A stretch of DNA of 64,000 bases from Streptomyces sp. NBC_00353 (GTDB lineage Bacteria; Actinomycetota; Actinomycetes; Streptomycetales; Streptomycetaceae), in assembly GCF_036108815.1 (NCBI RefSeq), contig NZ_CP107985.1, forward strand, positions 4,836,001-4,900,000, written 5' to 3'. Made by a program: the position numbers and the translations under genes. Under the pieces are notes generated by a model. The model was not told the DNA's origin. It searched no databases and was given only the letters and a program-made list of their open reading frames with translations. Position 1 is the stretch's first letter. Every line of letters starts with the position of its first letter. This document shows positions 6,899 through 15,145 of this stretch, in pieces.

Positions 6899-8841
6899 GG
6901 GGTCGGTTCCTCCTGTGCGTCTTGCACGACGGCGAGCAGGGCGCCGACCTCCACCTGGAGGCCGGGTGCGGCATGGAGCGCGGTGAGGGTGCCGGAGGCG
7001 GGGGCGAGGATGCGGTGTTCCATCTTCATCGCCTCCAGCCAGATGAGGGGCTGCCCGGCCCGGACGGTGGTGCCGGGTGCGAGGCCGTCGGCGAGCCGGA
7101 CGACGGTGCCGGGCATGGGGGCGAGCAGGGAACCGGGTTCGGTGCGTTCGGTGGGGTCGGTGAAGCGGGGGAGGGCGGTGAAGGTGTGCGTGCCGGTGGC
7201 GCCGTCCACGTGGACCCGGTCGTGGTGGGTGGCGAGGCGGAAGTGGTGGGTGACGCCGTCGTCGGTTTCGACGGTGACGTGTCCGGGGGTGGCGGTGAGG
7301 ATCCGGGCGCCGGGGGTGTCGATCGCGCCGCTGCGGGTGGTGCGGTAGGCGATCTCGTGTTCGGCGCCGTCGGGTTCGCTGCGGTAGCGCCTGGTCTGCG
7401 GCTGGGAGGGGAGGTTGCGCCAGCCGCCGAAGCGGGATGTGCCGACGGCGTCCGGGTGCCGGGCGGCGTGGGCGGCGGCTGCGGCGAGGGCCGCGAGGTG
7501 CCGGTCCGCGTTGTCGCCCGGGGTGCGGGTGAGGGCGTCCAGGTGACGGTCGTAGAAGCCGGTGTCGGGGCGGGCGCCGGTGAAGTCGGGGTGGCGCAGG
7601 GACCGTACGAGCAGCTCGCGGTTGGTGACCGGGCCGTGGATGCGGGTGCGTTCCAGGGCGCGGGCGAGGAGCCGTACGGCTTGGGCGCGGGTGGGGGCGT
7701 GGGCGATGACCTTGGCGAGCATCGGGTCGTAGTGGATGCCGATGGTGTCGCCGCCGGCGTATCCGGTGTCGAGGCGCAGACCGGGTTCGTCCGGTACGTC
7801 CAGCGTGAGCAGTGCTCCGGTCTGTGGCTGCCAGTCGCGGGCCGGGTCCTCCGCGTAGAGCCGGGCCTCGACGGCGTGCCCGTGCGGGGTCGGGGGCGTG
7901 GTGGGGAGGGGTTCGCCTTCGGCGACGGACAGTTGCAGGGCGACGAGGTCGAGCCCGAAGACGGCTTCGGTGACGGGGTGTTCGACCTGGAGGCGGGTGT
8001 TCATTTCCAGGAAGTACGGGCGTCCGTCGGCGGCGAGGAGGAACTCGACGGTGCCCGCGCCCCGGTAGCCGACGGCGCGGGCCGCTGCGGTCGCCGCGTC
8101 GTGCAGCCGGGTGCGCAGCGCGTCGTCGAGGCCGGGTGCGGGGGCCTCCTCGATGACCTTCTGGTGGCGGCGCTGGAGCGAGCAGTCGCGGGTGCCGAGC
8201 GCCCATACGGTGCCGTGTGCGTCGGCCATGATCTGGACCTCGACATGCCGGCCGCGTTCGACGTAGGGCTCGGCGAAGACTTCGCCGTCGCCGAAGGCGC
8301 TCGCGGCCTCGGCCGTGGCGGCCGCCATCTCGCCCGGCAGTGCGCCCAGTTCACGTACGACCCGCATGCCGCGTCCGCCGCCGCCCGCCGCGGCCTTCAG
8401 CAGCAGCGGCAGGTCACCCGCGGTCGCCTGCGCCGGGTCGACGGGTGCGAGCAGCGGCACCCCGGCGGCGGCCATGAGTTCCTTGGCCCGGGTCTTGGAC
8501 GCCATCATCTCGATGGCCTTGACCGGCGGGCCGACCCAGACGAGCCCGGCGTCCTGCACGGCCCGGGCGAACCCGGCGTTCTCGGAGAGGAAGCCGTAGC
8601 CGGGGTGCACGGCGTCGGCGCCCGCCGTGCGTGCGGCACGTACGACGAGATCGCCGCGCAGATAGGTGTCGGCGGGCGCGGCCCCCGGCAGTCGTACGGC
8701 GGTGTCGGCCTCCCTGACGTGCAGTGCGTCGGCGTCCGCGTCCGAGTACACGGCGACGGTGGCGATGCCGAGTGCACGGCAGGTGCGGAAGATCCGGCAG
8801 GCGATCTCGCCCCGATTGGCGACGAGCAGGGTGCTGATCAT
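6895..8841 (-). CDS. acyl-CoA carboxylase alpha subunit (biotin carboxylase + BCCP)
   Basis: 648 residues with three parts in order. The biotin carboxylase domain has LLVANRGEIACRIFRTCRALG, the Gly-rich ATP loop KAAAGGGGRGMRVV and YFLEMNTRLQVEHPVTE. A linker follows, then a C-terminal biotinyl domain with the attachment motif LEAMKMEH. It carboxylates its own biotin with ATP and bicarbonate; the beta subunit next door then transfers the carboxyl group to an acyl-CoA. Single-chain BC-BCCP of this size matches methylcrotonyl- or geranyl-CoA carboxylase alpha. It starts 8 bases after the beta subunit stop and overlaps the dehydrogenase start. Confidence 0.92.
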   Translation of the reverse strand: MISTLLVANRGEIACRIFRTCRALGIATVAVYSDADADALHVREADTAVRLPGAAPADTYLRGDLVVRAARTAGADAVHPGYGFLSENAGFARAVQDAGLVWVGPPVKAIEMMASKTRAKELMAAAGVPLLAPVDPAQATAGDLPLLLKAAAGGGGRGMRVVRELGALPGEMAAATAEAASAFGDGEVFAEPYVERGRHVEVQIMADAHGTVWALGTRDCSLQRRHQKVIEEAPAPGLDDALRTRLHDAATAAARAVGYRGAGTVEFLLAADGRPYFLEMNTRLQVEHPVTEAVFGLDLVALQLSVAEGEPLPTTPPTPHGHAVEARLYAEDPARDWQPQTGALLTLDVPDEPGLRLDTGYAGGDTIGIHYDPMLAKVIAHAPTRAQAVRLLARALERTRIHGPVTNRELLVRSLRHPDFTGARPDTGFYDRHLDALTRTPGDNADRHLAALAAAAAHAARHPDAVGTSRFGGWRNLPSQPQTRRYRSEPDGAEHEIAYRTTRSGAIDTPGARILTATPGHVTVETDDGVTHHFRLATHHDRVHVDGATGTHTFTALPRFTDPTERTEPGSLLAPMPGTVVRLADGLAPGTTVRAGQPLIWLEAMKMEHRILAPASGTLTALHAAPGLQVEVGALLAVVQDAQEEPTP

Positions 8842-8849
8842 GGTCGGCC

Positions 8850-10448
8850 TCACATCCGGAAGATGCCGAAGCCGCCGCGGGCGCCTTCGACCGGGGCGGT
8901 GTGGATCGCGGACAGGCAGATCCCGAGGACGGTCCTGGTGTCGCGCGGGTCGATGACCCCGTCGTCGTACAGCCGCCCGGAGAGGAACATCGGCAGCGAC
9001 TCGGACTCGATCTGCTGCTCCACCATGGCGCGCAGCCCGGCGTCGGCCTCGTCGTCGTAGGGCCGTCCCTTCGCGGCGGCGGAGGCCCGGGCGACGATGG
9101 ACAGCACACCCGCGAGCTGCTGCGGGCCCATCACGGCGGACTTGCTGCTCGGCCAGGCGAAGAGGAAGCGGGGGTCGTAGGCGCGCCCGCACATGCCGTA
9201 GTGCCCGGCCCCGTAGGAGGCGCCCATCAGCACGGACAGGTGCGGGACCCTGGAGTTGGACACCGCGTTGATCATCATCGCGCCGTGTTTGATGATGCCG
9301 CCCTGCTCGTACTCCTTGCCGACCATGTAGCCGGTGGTGTTGTGCAGGAAGAGGAGGGGGATGTCGCGCTGGTTGGCGAGCTGGATGAACTGGGCGGCCT
9401 TCTGCGACTCCTCGCTGAACAGCACCCCTTGCGCGTTGGCGAGGATACCGACGGGGTAGCCGTGCAGCCGCGCCCATCCGGTGACCAGGCTCGTCCCGTA
9501 CAGCGGTTTGAACGCGTCGAAGTCGGAGCCGTCGACGAGCCGGGCGATCACCTCGCGCGGATCGAACGGGATCTTGAGATCCCCCGGCACGATCCCGAGC
9601 AGCTCGTCCTCGTCGTACTTCGGCGGCTCGGCGGGTCCTGGATCGGCGTGCGCCTTGCGCCAGTTGAGCCGGGCGACGATCCGCCGTGCCTGGCGCAGCG
9701 CGTCGTGCTCGTCGACGGCGAAGTGGTCGGCGAGTCCGGAGGTGCGGGCGTGCATGTCGGCGCCGCCGAGGGACTCGTCGTCGCTCTCCTCGCCGGTCGC
9801 CATCTTCACCAGCGGCGGTCCGCCGAGGAAGACCTTCGACTGTTCCTTGATCATGACGGTGTGGTCGGACATCCCGGGGACGTATGCCCCGCCGGCCGTG
9901 GAGTTCCCGAAGACGACCGCGACGGTGGGGATACCGGCGGCGGAGAGCCGGGTGAGGTCCCGGAACAGTGCGCCGCCGGGGATGAAGATCTCCTTCTGGG
10001 ACGGCAGATCGGCCCCGCCTGACTCGACGAGGCTGATGCAGGGCAGCCGGTTGGCGAAGGCGATCTCGTTGGCGCGCAGGGCCTTCTTCAGGGTCCAGGG
10101 GTTGGAGGCGCCACCGCGTACGGTCGGGTCGTTGGCGGTGATCAGGCACTCCACGCCCTCGACGACCCCGATGCCCGTGACGAGCGAGGCGCCCACGGCG
10201 TACTCGCTGCCCCAGGCGGCGAGCGGCGACAGCTCGAGGAACGGTGTGTCGGCATCGATCAGCAGCTCGATCCGCTCCCGGGCGAGGAGTTTGCCGCGCC
10301 CCCGGTGCCGTTCGACGTACTTCTCGCCGCCGCCCGCGAGGGCCTTGCCGTGCTCGGTGCCGAGCTCGTCGATCCGGTCGAGCATGGTGGCGCGGTTCGC
10401 GGCGTATTCGGGACTCGTGGTGTCGAGCCCGGTGGCCAGGACGGTCAT
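8850..10448 (-). CDS. acyl-CoA carboxylase beta subunit (carboxyltransferase)
   Basis: 532 residues. Carboxyltransferase fold typical of methylcrotonyl-CoA carboxylase beta: ERHRGRGKLLARERIELL near the N-terminus, SLVESGGADLPSQKE, GNSTAGGAYVPGMSD for the acyl-CoA oxyanion site, and FLHNTTGYMVGKEYEQGGI plus GASYGAGHYGMCGRAYDPRF in the C-terminal half. These strings resemble MCC/GCC beta rather than propionyl-CoA carboxylase. Start at ATG 10448 overlaps the stop of the AtuA-like gene (ATGA). With the alpha subunit it should carboxylate a beta-methyl-enoyl-CoA. Confidence 0.9.
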   Translation of the reverse strand: MTVLATGLDTTSPEYAANRATMLDRIDELGTEHGKALAGGGEKYVERHRGRGKLLARERIELLIDADTPFLELSPLAAWGSEYAVGASLVTGIGVVEGVECLITANDPTVRGGASNPWTLKKALRANEIAFANRLPCISLVESGGADLPSQKEIFIPGGALFRDLTRLSAAGIPTVAVVFGNSTAGGAYVPGMSDHTVMIKEQSKVFLGGPPLVKMATGEESDDESLGGADMHARTSGLADHFAVDEHDALRQARRIVARLNWRKAHADPGPAEPPKYDEDELLGIVPGDLKIPFDPREVIARLVDGSDFDAFKPLYGTSLVTGWARLHGYPVGILANAQGVLFSEESQKAAQFIQLANQRDIPLLFLHNTTGYMVGKEYEQGGIIKHGAMMINAVSNSRVPHLSVLMGASYGAGHYGMCGRAYDPRFLFAWPSSKSAVMGPQQLAGVLSIVARASAAAKGRPYDDEADAGLRAMVEQQIESESLPMFLSGRLYDDGVIDPRDTRTVLGICLSAIHTAPVEGARGGFGIFRM

Positions 10449-12163
10449 GCGTGCGCCTCCGGTGCGTCGGTGGTTTCGAGCAGGGTCACGGGGATGGGGA
10501 GGTGCCGGGACCGCAGCCACTCCCCCACCGCCTTGGCCTGTGGATCGAAGCGGGCCTGTGCGGCGACGCCTTCGCCGAGCAGGCCGTGGACGACGAAGTT
10601 CAGCGCGCGGAGGTTCGGCAGGACGTGCCGGACGACGTTCAACTCGGCTGTTTCGGGGAGCAGTTCCTGGAAGCGTTCGACGGTCAGTTCGTGCGCCAGC
10701 CAGCGCCAGGCGTCGTCGGTGCGGACCCAGATGCCGATGTTGGCGTCACCGCCCTTGTCGCCGCTCCGCGCCCCGGCGATGCGCCCGAGGGGGGTGAGCT
10801 GGGTCAGCCCGGCGGGCAGGGGTTCGGGGAGAGCGGGCTCGTCCACTTCCTCGAGCGCCTTTGTCCGTACGGGTGGTGTCACCCGCTCCCGTCGCCCGTC
10901 CGGCCCCACGGCGATGTGCTCGACGTCCTCCGCCGGTACGTACCTCGCCTCGAACACTCCGTAGGGCGCGCCCTTGCCGGGCGGGGCGGTGACGTGGAAG
11001 CCCGGGTAACTGCCCAGGGCCAGCTCGATCGCGGCCCCGGAGACCGTCCTTCCGACGGCCTCCGGGTCCTGGTCGCGGACGACGAGCCGGAGCAGGGCGC
11101 CGGCGGTCTCCTCGGTGTCGGCGTCGGCCCTGTCGGTACGGGCCAGCTCCCACCGCACCTCGTCGGGCGGCCCGGTACGGGACCGGGTGAGCGCCTGCGC
11201 GAACTGGTCCTGCACCAGCTGTGCCTTGGCCTCGATGTCGAGTCCGGTGAGCACGAAGACGACCTCGTTGCGCCAGCCGCCGAGCCGGGTGAGCCCCGCC
11301 TTGAGGGTGCGCGGCGGGGCCTCGCCGCGCACCCCGGAGATCCGGACCCGGTCCGGCCCGTCCTGGGTCAGGCTCACGGTGTCGAGCCGGGCGGTCACGT
11401 CCGGCCCGGCGTACCGGGCGCCCCCGGTCTCGTAGAGGAGCTGGGCGGTGACGGTCCCGACGTCGACGAAGCCGCCCGTGCCGTCGTGCTTGGTGATGAC
11501 GGACGACCCGTCGGCGTGGATCTCGGCGAGCGGGAAGCCGGGCCGGCGGATGTCGTGGCCGCGGAAGAAGGAGTAGTTCCCGCCGGTGGCCTGGGTGCCG
11601 CACTCCAGGACGTGCCCGGCGACGACGGCCCCGGCGAGTGCGTCGTGGTCGTCCGGCCCCCAGCCGAAGTGGGCGGCGGCGGGGCCGGTGACGAGGGCGG
11701 CGTCGGTGACCCGGCCGGTGACGACGACATCGGCCCCGGCGCGCAGGCAGGCGGCGATGCCGTGGCCGCCGAGGTAGGCGTTGGCGGTGAGGAACCCGTC
11801 GGGCACGGGCAGGCTGTCGCCCTCGACATGCGCGACCCGGACCGGCACCCCCACCTTGCGTGCCAGCTCGGCGACGGCCCCGGCGAGTGCGGCCGGGTTG
11901 AGCCCTCCGGCATTGGCGACGATCTTCACACCACGCTCGTGGGCGAGCCCGAGGCCTTCTTCGAGCTGCTGCAGAAAGGTGGTGGCGTAGCCGCGGGCGG
12001 GGTCCTTGAGCCGGCTGCGCCCGAGGATGAGCATGGTCAGCTCGGCGAGGTAGTCGCCGGTGAGGACGTCGAGGGGGCCGTCGGTGAGCATCTCGCGTAC
12101 GGCGTCGAAGCGGTCGCCGTAGAACCCGGAGGCGTTCCCGATCCGCAGCGGTGCGGCGGTCAT
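10445..12163 (-). CDS. AtuA-like protein (DUF1446, acyclic terpene utilisation family)
   Basis: 572 residues. The N-terminal part shows RIGNASGFYGDR, VLTGDYLAELTMLIL and VANAGGLNPAAL, a pattern I associate with DUF1446/AtuA proteins, which accompany citronellol/geranyl-CoA and similar pathways. The C-terminal part (about 470-572) has GARSGDKGGDANIGIWVR, a second conserved module. The biochemical role of AtuA is not established. It overlaps genes on both sides by 4 bases, so translation is probably coupled. Its presence with the carboxylase suggests a terpenoid or branched-chain acid as the substrate. Confidence 0.82.
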   Translation of the reverse strand: MTAAPLRIGNASGFYGDRFDAVREMLTDGPLDVLTGDYLAELTMLILGRSRLKDPARGYATTFLQQLEEGLGLAHERGVKIVANAGGLNPAALAGAVAELARKVGVPVRVAHVEGDSLPVPDGFLTANAYLGGHGIAACLRAGADVVVTGRVTDAALVTGPAAAHFGWGPDDHDALAGAVVAGHVLECGTQATGGNYSFFRGHDIRRPGFPLAEIHADGSSVITKHDGTGGFVDVGTVTAQLLYETGGARYAGPDVTARLDTVSLTQDGPDRVRISGVRGEAPPRTLKAGLTRLGGWRNEVVFVLTGLDIEAKAQLVQDQFAQALTRSRTGPPDEVRWELARTDRADADTEETAGALLRLVVRDQDPEAVGRTVSGAAIELALGSYPGFHVTAPPGKGAPYGVFEARYVPAEDVEHIAVGPDGRRERVTPPVRTKALEEVDEPALPEPLPAGLTQLTPLGRIAGARSGDKGGDANIGIWVRTDDAWRWLAHELTVERFQELLPETAELNVVRHVLPNLRALNFVVHGLLGEGVAAQARFDPQAKAVGEWLRSRHLPIPVTLLETTDAPEAHA

Positions 12164-12966
12164 CGGGCGCCGACCCGTGCACCGCCCCCGGGTGCGCGGC
12201 CGGGGCCGGGTGGGCCGGCGAAGGCCTGGGCGATGTCCAGCCACTGGTCGGCGTCGGCCCCGAAGGCACGGACGGCGAGGTCGCCGCGGTGGGCGCGCTG
12301 GGTGACGAGGAGGCAGAAATCGTGCAGCGGCCCGGTGACACGCTGTCCGGCATCCTCGGGCCCGAATGCGATCACCTCACCGTCGGGCGCTTCGAGTTCG
12401 ACGCGGAACTCCTCATCGGGCGCCTTGATCCCCCGCACGAGGAACGCGTAGTCACGGGCCCGCACCCCGATCCGGGCGATGTGGCGCAGCCGGGTGGTCG
12501 GGGCGCGTACGGCGCCGAGGGCGTCGGCGATGTCCTGCCCGTGCGCCCAGGTCTCCATCAGCCGCGCGGTCGCCATGGACGCGACGCTCATGGGCGGCCC
12601 GTACCAGGGGATGCGGGTGCCGGGCGGGGCGCCGCGCAGGGCTCGTTGGAGCCGGTCACGTCCGTCGCGCCAGCGTGCGAGCAGCGCGGCCGGCTCCACG
12701 GCCACGAGCACCTCGGCGGCCTGGTCGACGAAGCTGTCGGGTGCCGCCTGCGCCTTGGCGACCTCCGCCGCGAAGGCGTCCGGGTCGGTGACGGCGAGCA
12801 GGGCGACCTCGTCGGTCCACGTCAGATGGGCGATCTGGTGGGCGACGGTCCAGCGCTCGGCGGGGGTCGGTCCGGCCCACTGGTCGGCGCTCAACTCCGC
12901 TACCAGCAGGTCGAGTTCGTCGCTCTCGCTGCGCAGATCGTCGAGCACGGCTGCGGCATCGGACAC
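12160..12966 (-). CDS. TIGR03084-type DinB-like metal-binding protein
   Basis: 268 residues. N-terminal DinB/maleylpyruvate-isomerase-like helical bundle with candidate metal ligands in ERWTVAHQIAHLTWTDEVAL (residues about 40-58) and METWAHGQDIADALG (about 138-152). The rest resembles the TIGR03084 family known from actinobacteria next to acyl-CoA operons. The exact reaction is unknown; related proteins use mycothiol. It is the first gene of the operon. Its start codon is about 56 bases from the palindrome that probably controls the operon. Confidence 0.75.
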   Translation of the reverse strand: MSDAAAVLDDLRSESDELDLLVAELSADQWAGPTPAERWTVAHQIAHLTWTDEVALLAVTDPDAFAAEVAKAQAAPDSFVDQAAEVLVAVEPAALLARWRDGRDRLQRALRGAPPGTRIPWYGPPMSVASMATARLMETWAHGQDIADALGAVRAPTTRLRHIARIGVRARDYAFLVRGIKAPDEEFRVELEAPDGEVIAFGPEDAGQRVTGPLHDFCLLVTQRAHRGDLAVRAFGADADQWLDIAQAFAGPPGPGRAPGGGARVGAR

Positions 12967-13021
12967 GGTGCGCTCCCCTCGGGGCGTGGCGGTGTGCCCA
13001 GGAGCATGTCAGCGGACCAGG

Positions 13022-13048
13022 AAACAAGCAAGCATGCTTGCATTGTTT
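13022..13048. promoter_or_regulatory. palindromic operator of the acyl-CoA operon
   Basis: The core GCAAGCATGCTTGC (13028-13041) is a perfect 14-bp palindrome. It is flanked by AAACAA on the left and TTGTTT on the right with one extra base, giving a near-perfect 27-bp site. It lies between the operon start (12966) and the divergent Nudix gene (13100), and is markedly AT-richer than its surroundings. TetR regulators often bind sites of this size, so the TetR encoded at the operon's far end is the obvious candidate. It may also affect the Nudix gene. Confidence 0.7.
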
Positions 13049-13099
13049 GATGCATCCGGCTCCACGGCCGGGCCGGGACCCGGCTGCTAGCCTCCGCCG

Positions 13100-13846
13100 A
13101 TGACTGACGAACCTCGCACCGCGGGTGTGCGTTTCGACGACAACAGGCTTGTCCTGGAGCAGTATCGGGACGAGACCGGCATCTACTACTCCTTCCCGGG
13201 CGGCGCCCCGAGCTCCGCCCCGGGTTCCATCCGCGCCGACGACCGGGCCGCCGGGGGGACATCGGCCGCGCTCTCCCTGGCCGAGGCGCTGCACGCCCGG
13301 ATCCGCCCGGTCGGCACGGCGGAGAATGTCCTGCGCGCGTGGTCGCAGGGAGCTCCCCCGCAGGACACGGCCGCCCTGGACGACCCGACGACAGCCGAAC
13401 CGACCCGGGTCCGCGGCGGCGCGATCGTCATCCGCGACCGGCGGATGCTGCTGATCCACTTCCCCGGGGACGACGGCTGCCACTACGAGATCCCGGGCGG
13501 CGGCGTCGAAGCCGGCGAGACACCGGAGGTGGCGGCGGTCCGCGAACTCCGGGAGGAGACCGGCCTGCACGGAACGGTCGTACGCGAGGTGGCCCGGATC
13601 TGGCGGGGCGGCACCCGGGGCCACTACTTCACGATGGAGGCAGAGGGCGAGGTGGGCGAACCGGAGACCCTGGACAACTACGGTGGCGCCCCTGCCTGGG
13701 TACCGGTCTCCGACCTGCCCACCACCCCGGTCTGGCCCCGCCGCCTGTCCTGGCGGATCGCCCACTGGCACGCCTCCGGCTGGCCGACGTCTCCGGCGGA
13801 ACTGGCGGATTCGGTCTGGGACCTGGACGCGGCCTGCGGATGGTGA
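13100..13846 (+). CDS. Nudix hydrolase with a degenerate second Nudix-like half
   Basis: 248 residues. The C-terminal half (from about residue 105) is a complete Nudix domain: GGAIVI, HYEIPGGGVEAGE and RELREETGL give the G-x5-E-x7-REUxEExGU box, binding the metal for cleavage of nucleoside diphosphates linked to another group. The N-terminal half has RFDDNRLVLEQY and YYSFPGG, like a Nudix core strand, but no Nudix box follows. It may be a decayed duplicate that now serves folding or substrate binding. Substrate unknown. A TAGCCT about 7 bases before ATG suggests a short or absent leader. Confidence 0.8.
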   Translation: MTDEPRTAGVRFDDNRLVLEQYRDETGIYYSFPGGAPSSAPGSIRADDRAAGGTSAALSLAEALHARIRPVGTAENVLRAWSQGAPPQDTAALDDPTTAEPTRVRGGAIVIRDRRMLLIHFPGDDGCHYEIPGGGVEAGETPEVAAVRELREETGLHGTVVREVARIWRGGTRGHYFTMEAEGEVGEPETLDNYGGAPAWVPVSDLPTTPVWPRRLSWRIAHWHASGWPTSPAELADSVWDLDAACGW

Positions 13847-13856
13847 CGGCAGCCCC

Positions 13857-14024
13857 CTGAGGGCTGTCCCGTGATCCCTGGCGGGCGCACGACGACAGCT
13901 ACGGCACCTCGACGCGTTGTCGGAACGCCCGAATACGACCGGTATGAAGACGTCCCTCCGCCTTGCGATGCACCGCATCCGACGCCGCGCGCTGATCCAC
14001 CAGGGATTACGGGACAGCCCTCAG
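13857..14024. mobile_element. MITE-like element, 168 bp
   Basis: The ends are 25-bp terminal inverted repeats (13857-13881 and 14000-14024) that match at all but one position; the first bases are CTGAGGGCTGTCCCGT. The interior has no coding potential. I recall almost the same interior (around the GACGTCCCTCCGCC string) from many Streptomyces genomes, so this is a dispersed non-autonomous element, probably mobilised in trans by a transposase elsewhere. No convincing target duplication could be read. Its right end supplies the stop codon of the EamA gene (14021-14023). Confidence 0.7.
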
Positions 14025-14983
14025 GAATTCGCCTTCGCGCGGCGGCCGGCGCCCACCTGGCTGCGGACCGCACCCATGCTCGCCCCGATGACCAGCGCGA
14101 TCGCCAGTGCGTCGGTGGCCGTCAGGGCCTGGTCGAGGATGAGGAAGCCGGCCGTCGCCGCGATGGCCGGTTCCAGGCTCATCAGTACGGCGAATGTGTG
14201 CGCGGGCAGCCGGCGCAGCGCCATCAGTTCGAGGGTGTACGGGAGCACCGAGCTCATCAGCGCCACCGCCGCACCCATCGCCAGTGTCGACGGGACCGCC
14301 AGCTTCGCGCCGGATTCCAGGATGCCCAGCGGCAGCGACAGCACCGCGGCGACCACCATCGCCAGGGCCAGACCGTCGGCCTGCGGGAAGCGGCGGCCGG
14401 TGCGGGCGCTGAAGACGATGTACGTCGCCCACATCGCCCCCGCACCCAGCGCGAACGCCGCACCGAGCGGGTCCAGCCGGTCGAAGCCTCCGCCGCCCAG
14501 CAGGAACACCCCGCCCAGCGCGAGCCCCGCCCAGACGAAGTTGATCAGGCGGCGGGAGGCGATCACCGAGAGCGCCAGCGGGCCGAGCACCTCCAGGGTG
14601 ACGGCCGCGCCCAGCGGAATGCGGTCGAGAGCCTGGTAGAAGAGCATGTTCATGGCGCCCATGGCGATGCCGAACGCGACCACCGTGCCCCAGTCGGCCC
14701 GCGAGTGGCCGCGCAACTTCGGGCGGCAGACGACCAGCAGGACGACCGCGGCGACCACCAGCCGGAGCGTGACCACCCCGAGCGCACCGGCCCGCGGCAT
14801 CAGCAGGGCCGCGACCGCCGAGCCGAACTGCACGGAGAGGCCGCCCGCGACCACCAGGGCCACCGGGGCGAGCGCCGCCCTGCGCCCGCCCGGACGCACA
14901 GGGCCCCCGTCGAGGGCGGACACCGCCTCCGGTACGGCGACGGCTGCTGCGGCCGGCTCTGCGGCACTGCGCTGGTCGTTCAC
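14021..14983 (-). CDS. EamA/DMT-superfamily exporter (RhtA-like)
   Basis: 320 residues with about ten hydrophobic segments and two EamA halves; a helix-rich start follows a 35-residue Ala/Pro-rich N-terminal tail. The stretch NMLFYQALDRIPLGAAVTLE and the C-terminal ALRRLPAHTFAVLMSLEPA are typical of RhtA-like threonine/homoserine exporters, so the substrate is probably an amino acid or similar metabolite. The stop codon lies inside the right repeat of the MITE, so the last residues were probably reset by the insertion. Divergent from a LysR regulator, the usual arrangement for controlled exporters. Confidence 0.85.
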   Translation of the reverse strand: MNDQRSAAEPAAAAVAVPEAVSALDGGPVRPGGRRAALAPVALVVAGGLSVQFGSAVAALLMPRAGALGVVTLRLVVAAVVLLVVCRPKLRGHSRADWGTVVAFGIAMGAMNMLFYQALDRIPLGAAVTLEVLGPLALSVIASRRLINFVWAGLALGGVFLLGGGGFDRLDPLGAAFALGAGAMWATYIVFSARTGRRFPQADGLALAMVVAAVLSLPLGILESGAKLAVPSTLAMGAAVALMSSVLPYTLELMALRRLPAHTFAVLMSLEPAIAATAGFLILDQALTATDALAIALVIGASMGAVRSQVGAGRRAKANS

Positions 14984-15030
14984 GTGGCGGCCTTCGTCCT
15001 CGATGGGCTGAGCAGGGTCGGGTTCACTTC

Positions 15031-15060
15031 ATTGCACTGCACGATTGAAGATACTGCACT
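15031..15060. promoter_or_regulatory. possible LysR-type binding region
   Basis: Two copies of ACTGCAC (15036-15042 and 15053-15059) lie 17 bases apart in an AT-richer patch between the divergent EamA and LysR genes. LysR regulators commonly bind two sites in such a region. The motif does not form one clean T-N11-A dyad, so this is weak. Confidence 0.3.
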
Positions 15061-15145
15061 CTTGCGGCATGGGCCGTTTCTTTACGGTAGAGACCTCCGC
15101 GCGGCGCGTGAAATGCCGAATGCGCTCCCGTTATGCTGCCGACGC

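Noticed and set aside
3959..7348. A 1129-codon open frame on the plus strand
   Set aside because: It is antisense to three well-supported minus-strand genes (hydratase, ligase, dehydrogenase) and has no recognisable domain. GC-rich codon bias produces such frames.
13871..15145. A long N-terminal extension of the LysR gene
   Set aside because: The sequence is antisense to the EamA exporter and lacks LysR features; the helix-turn-helix starts normally after ATG 15146.
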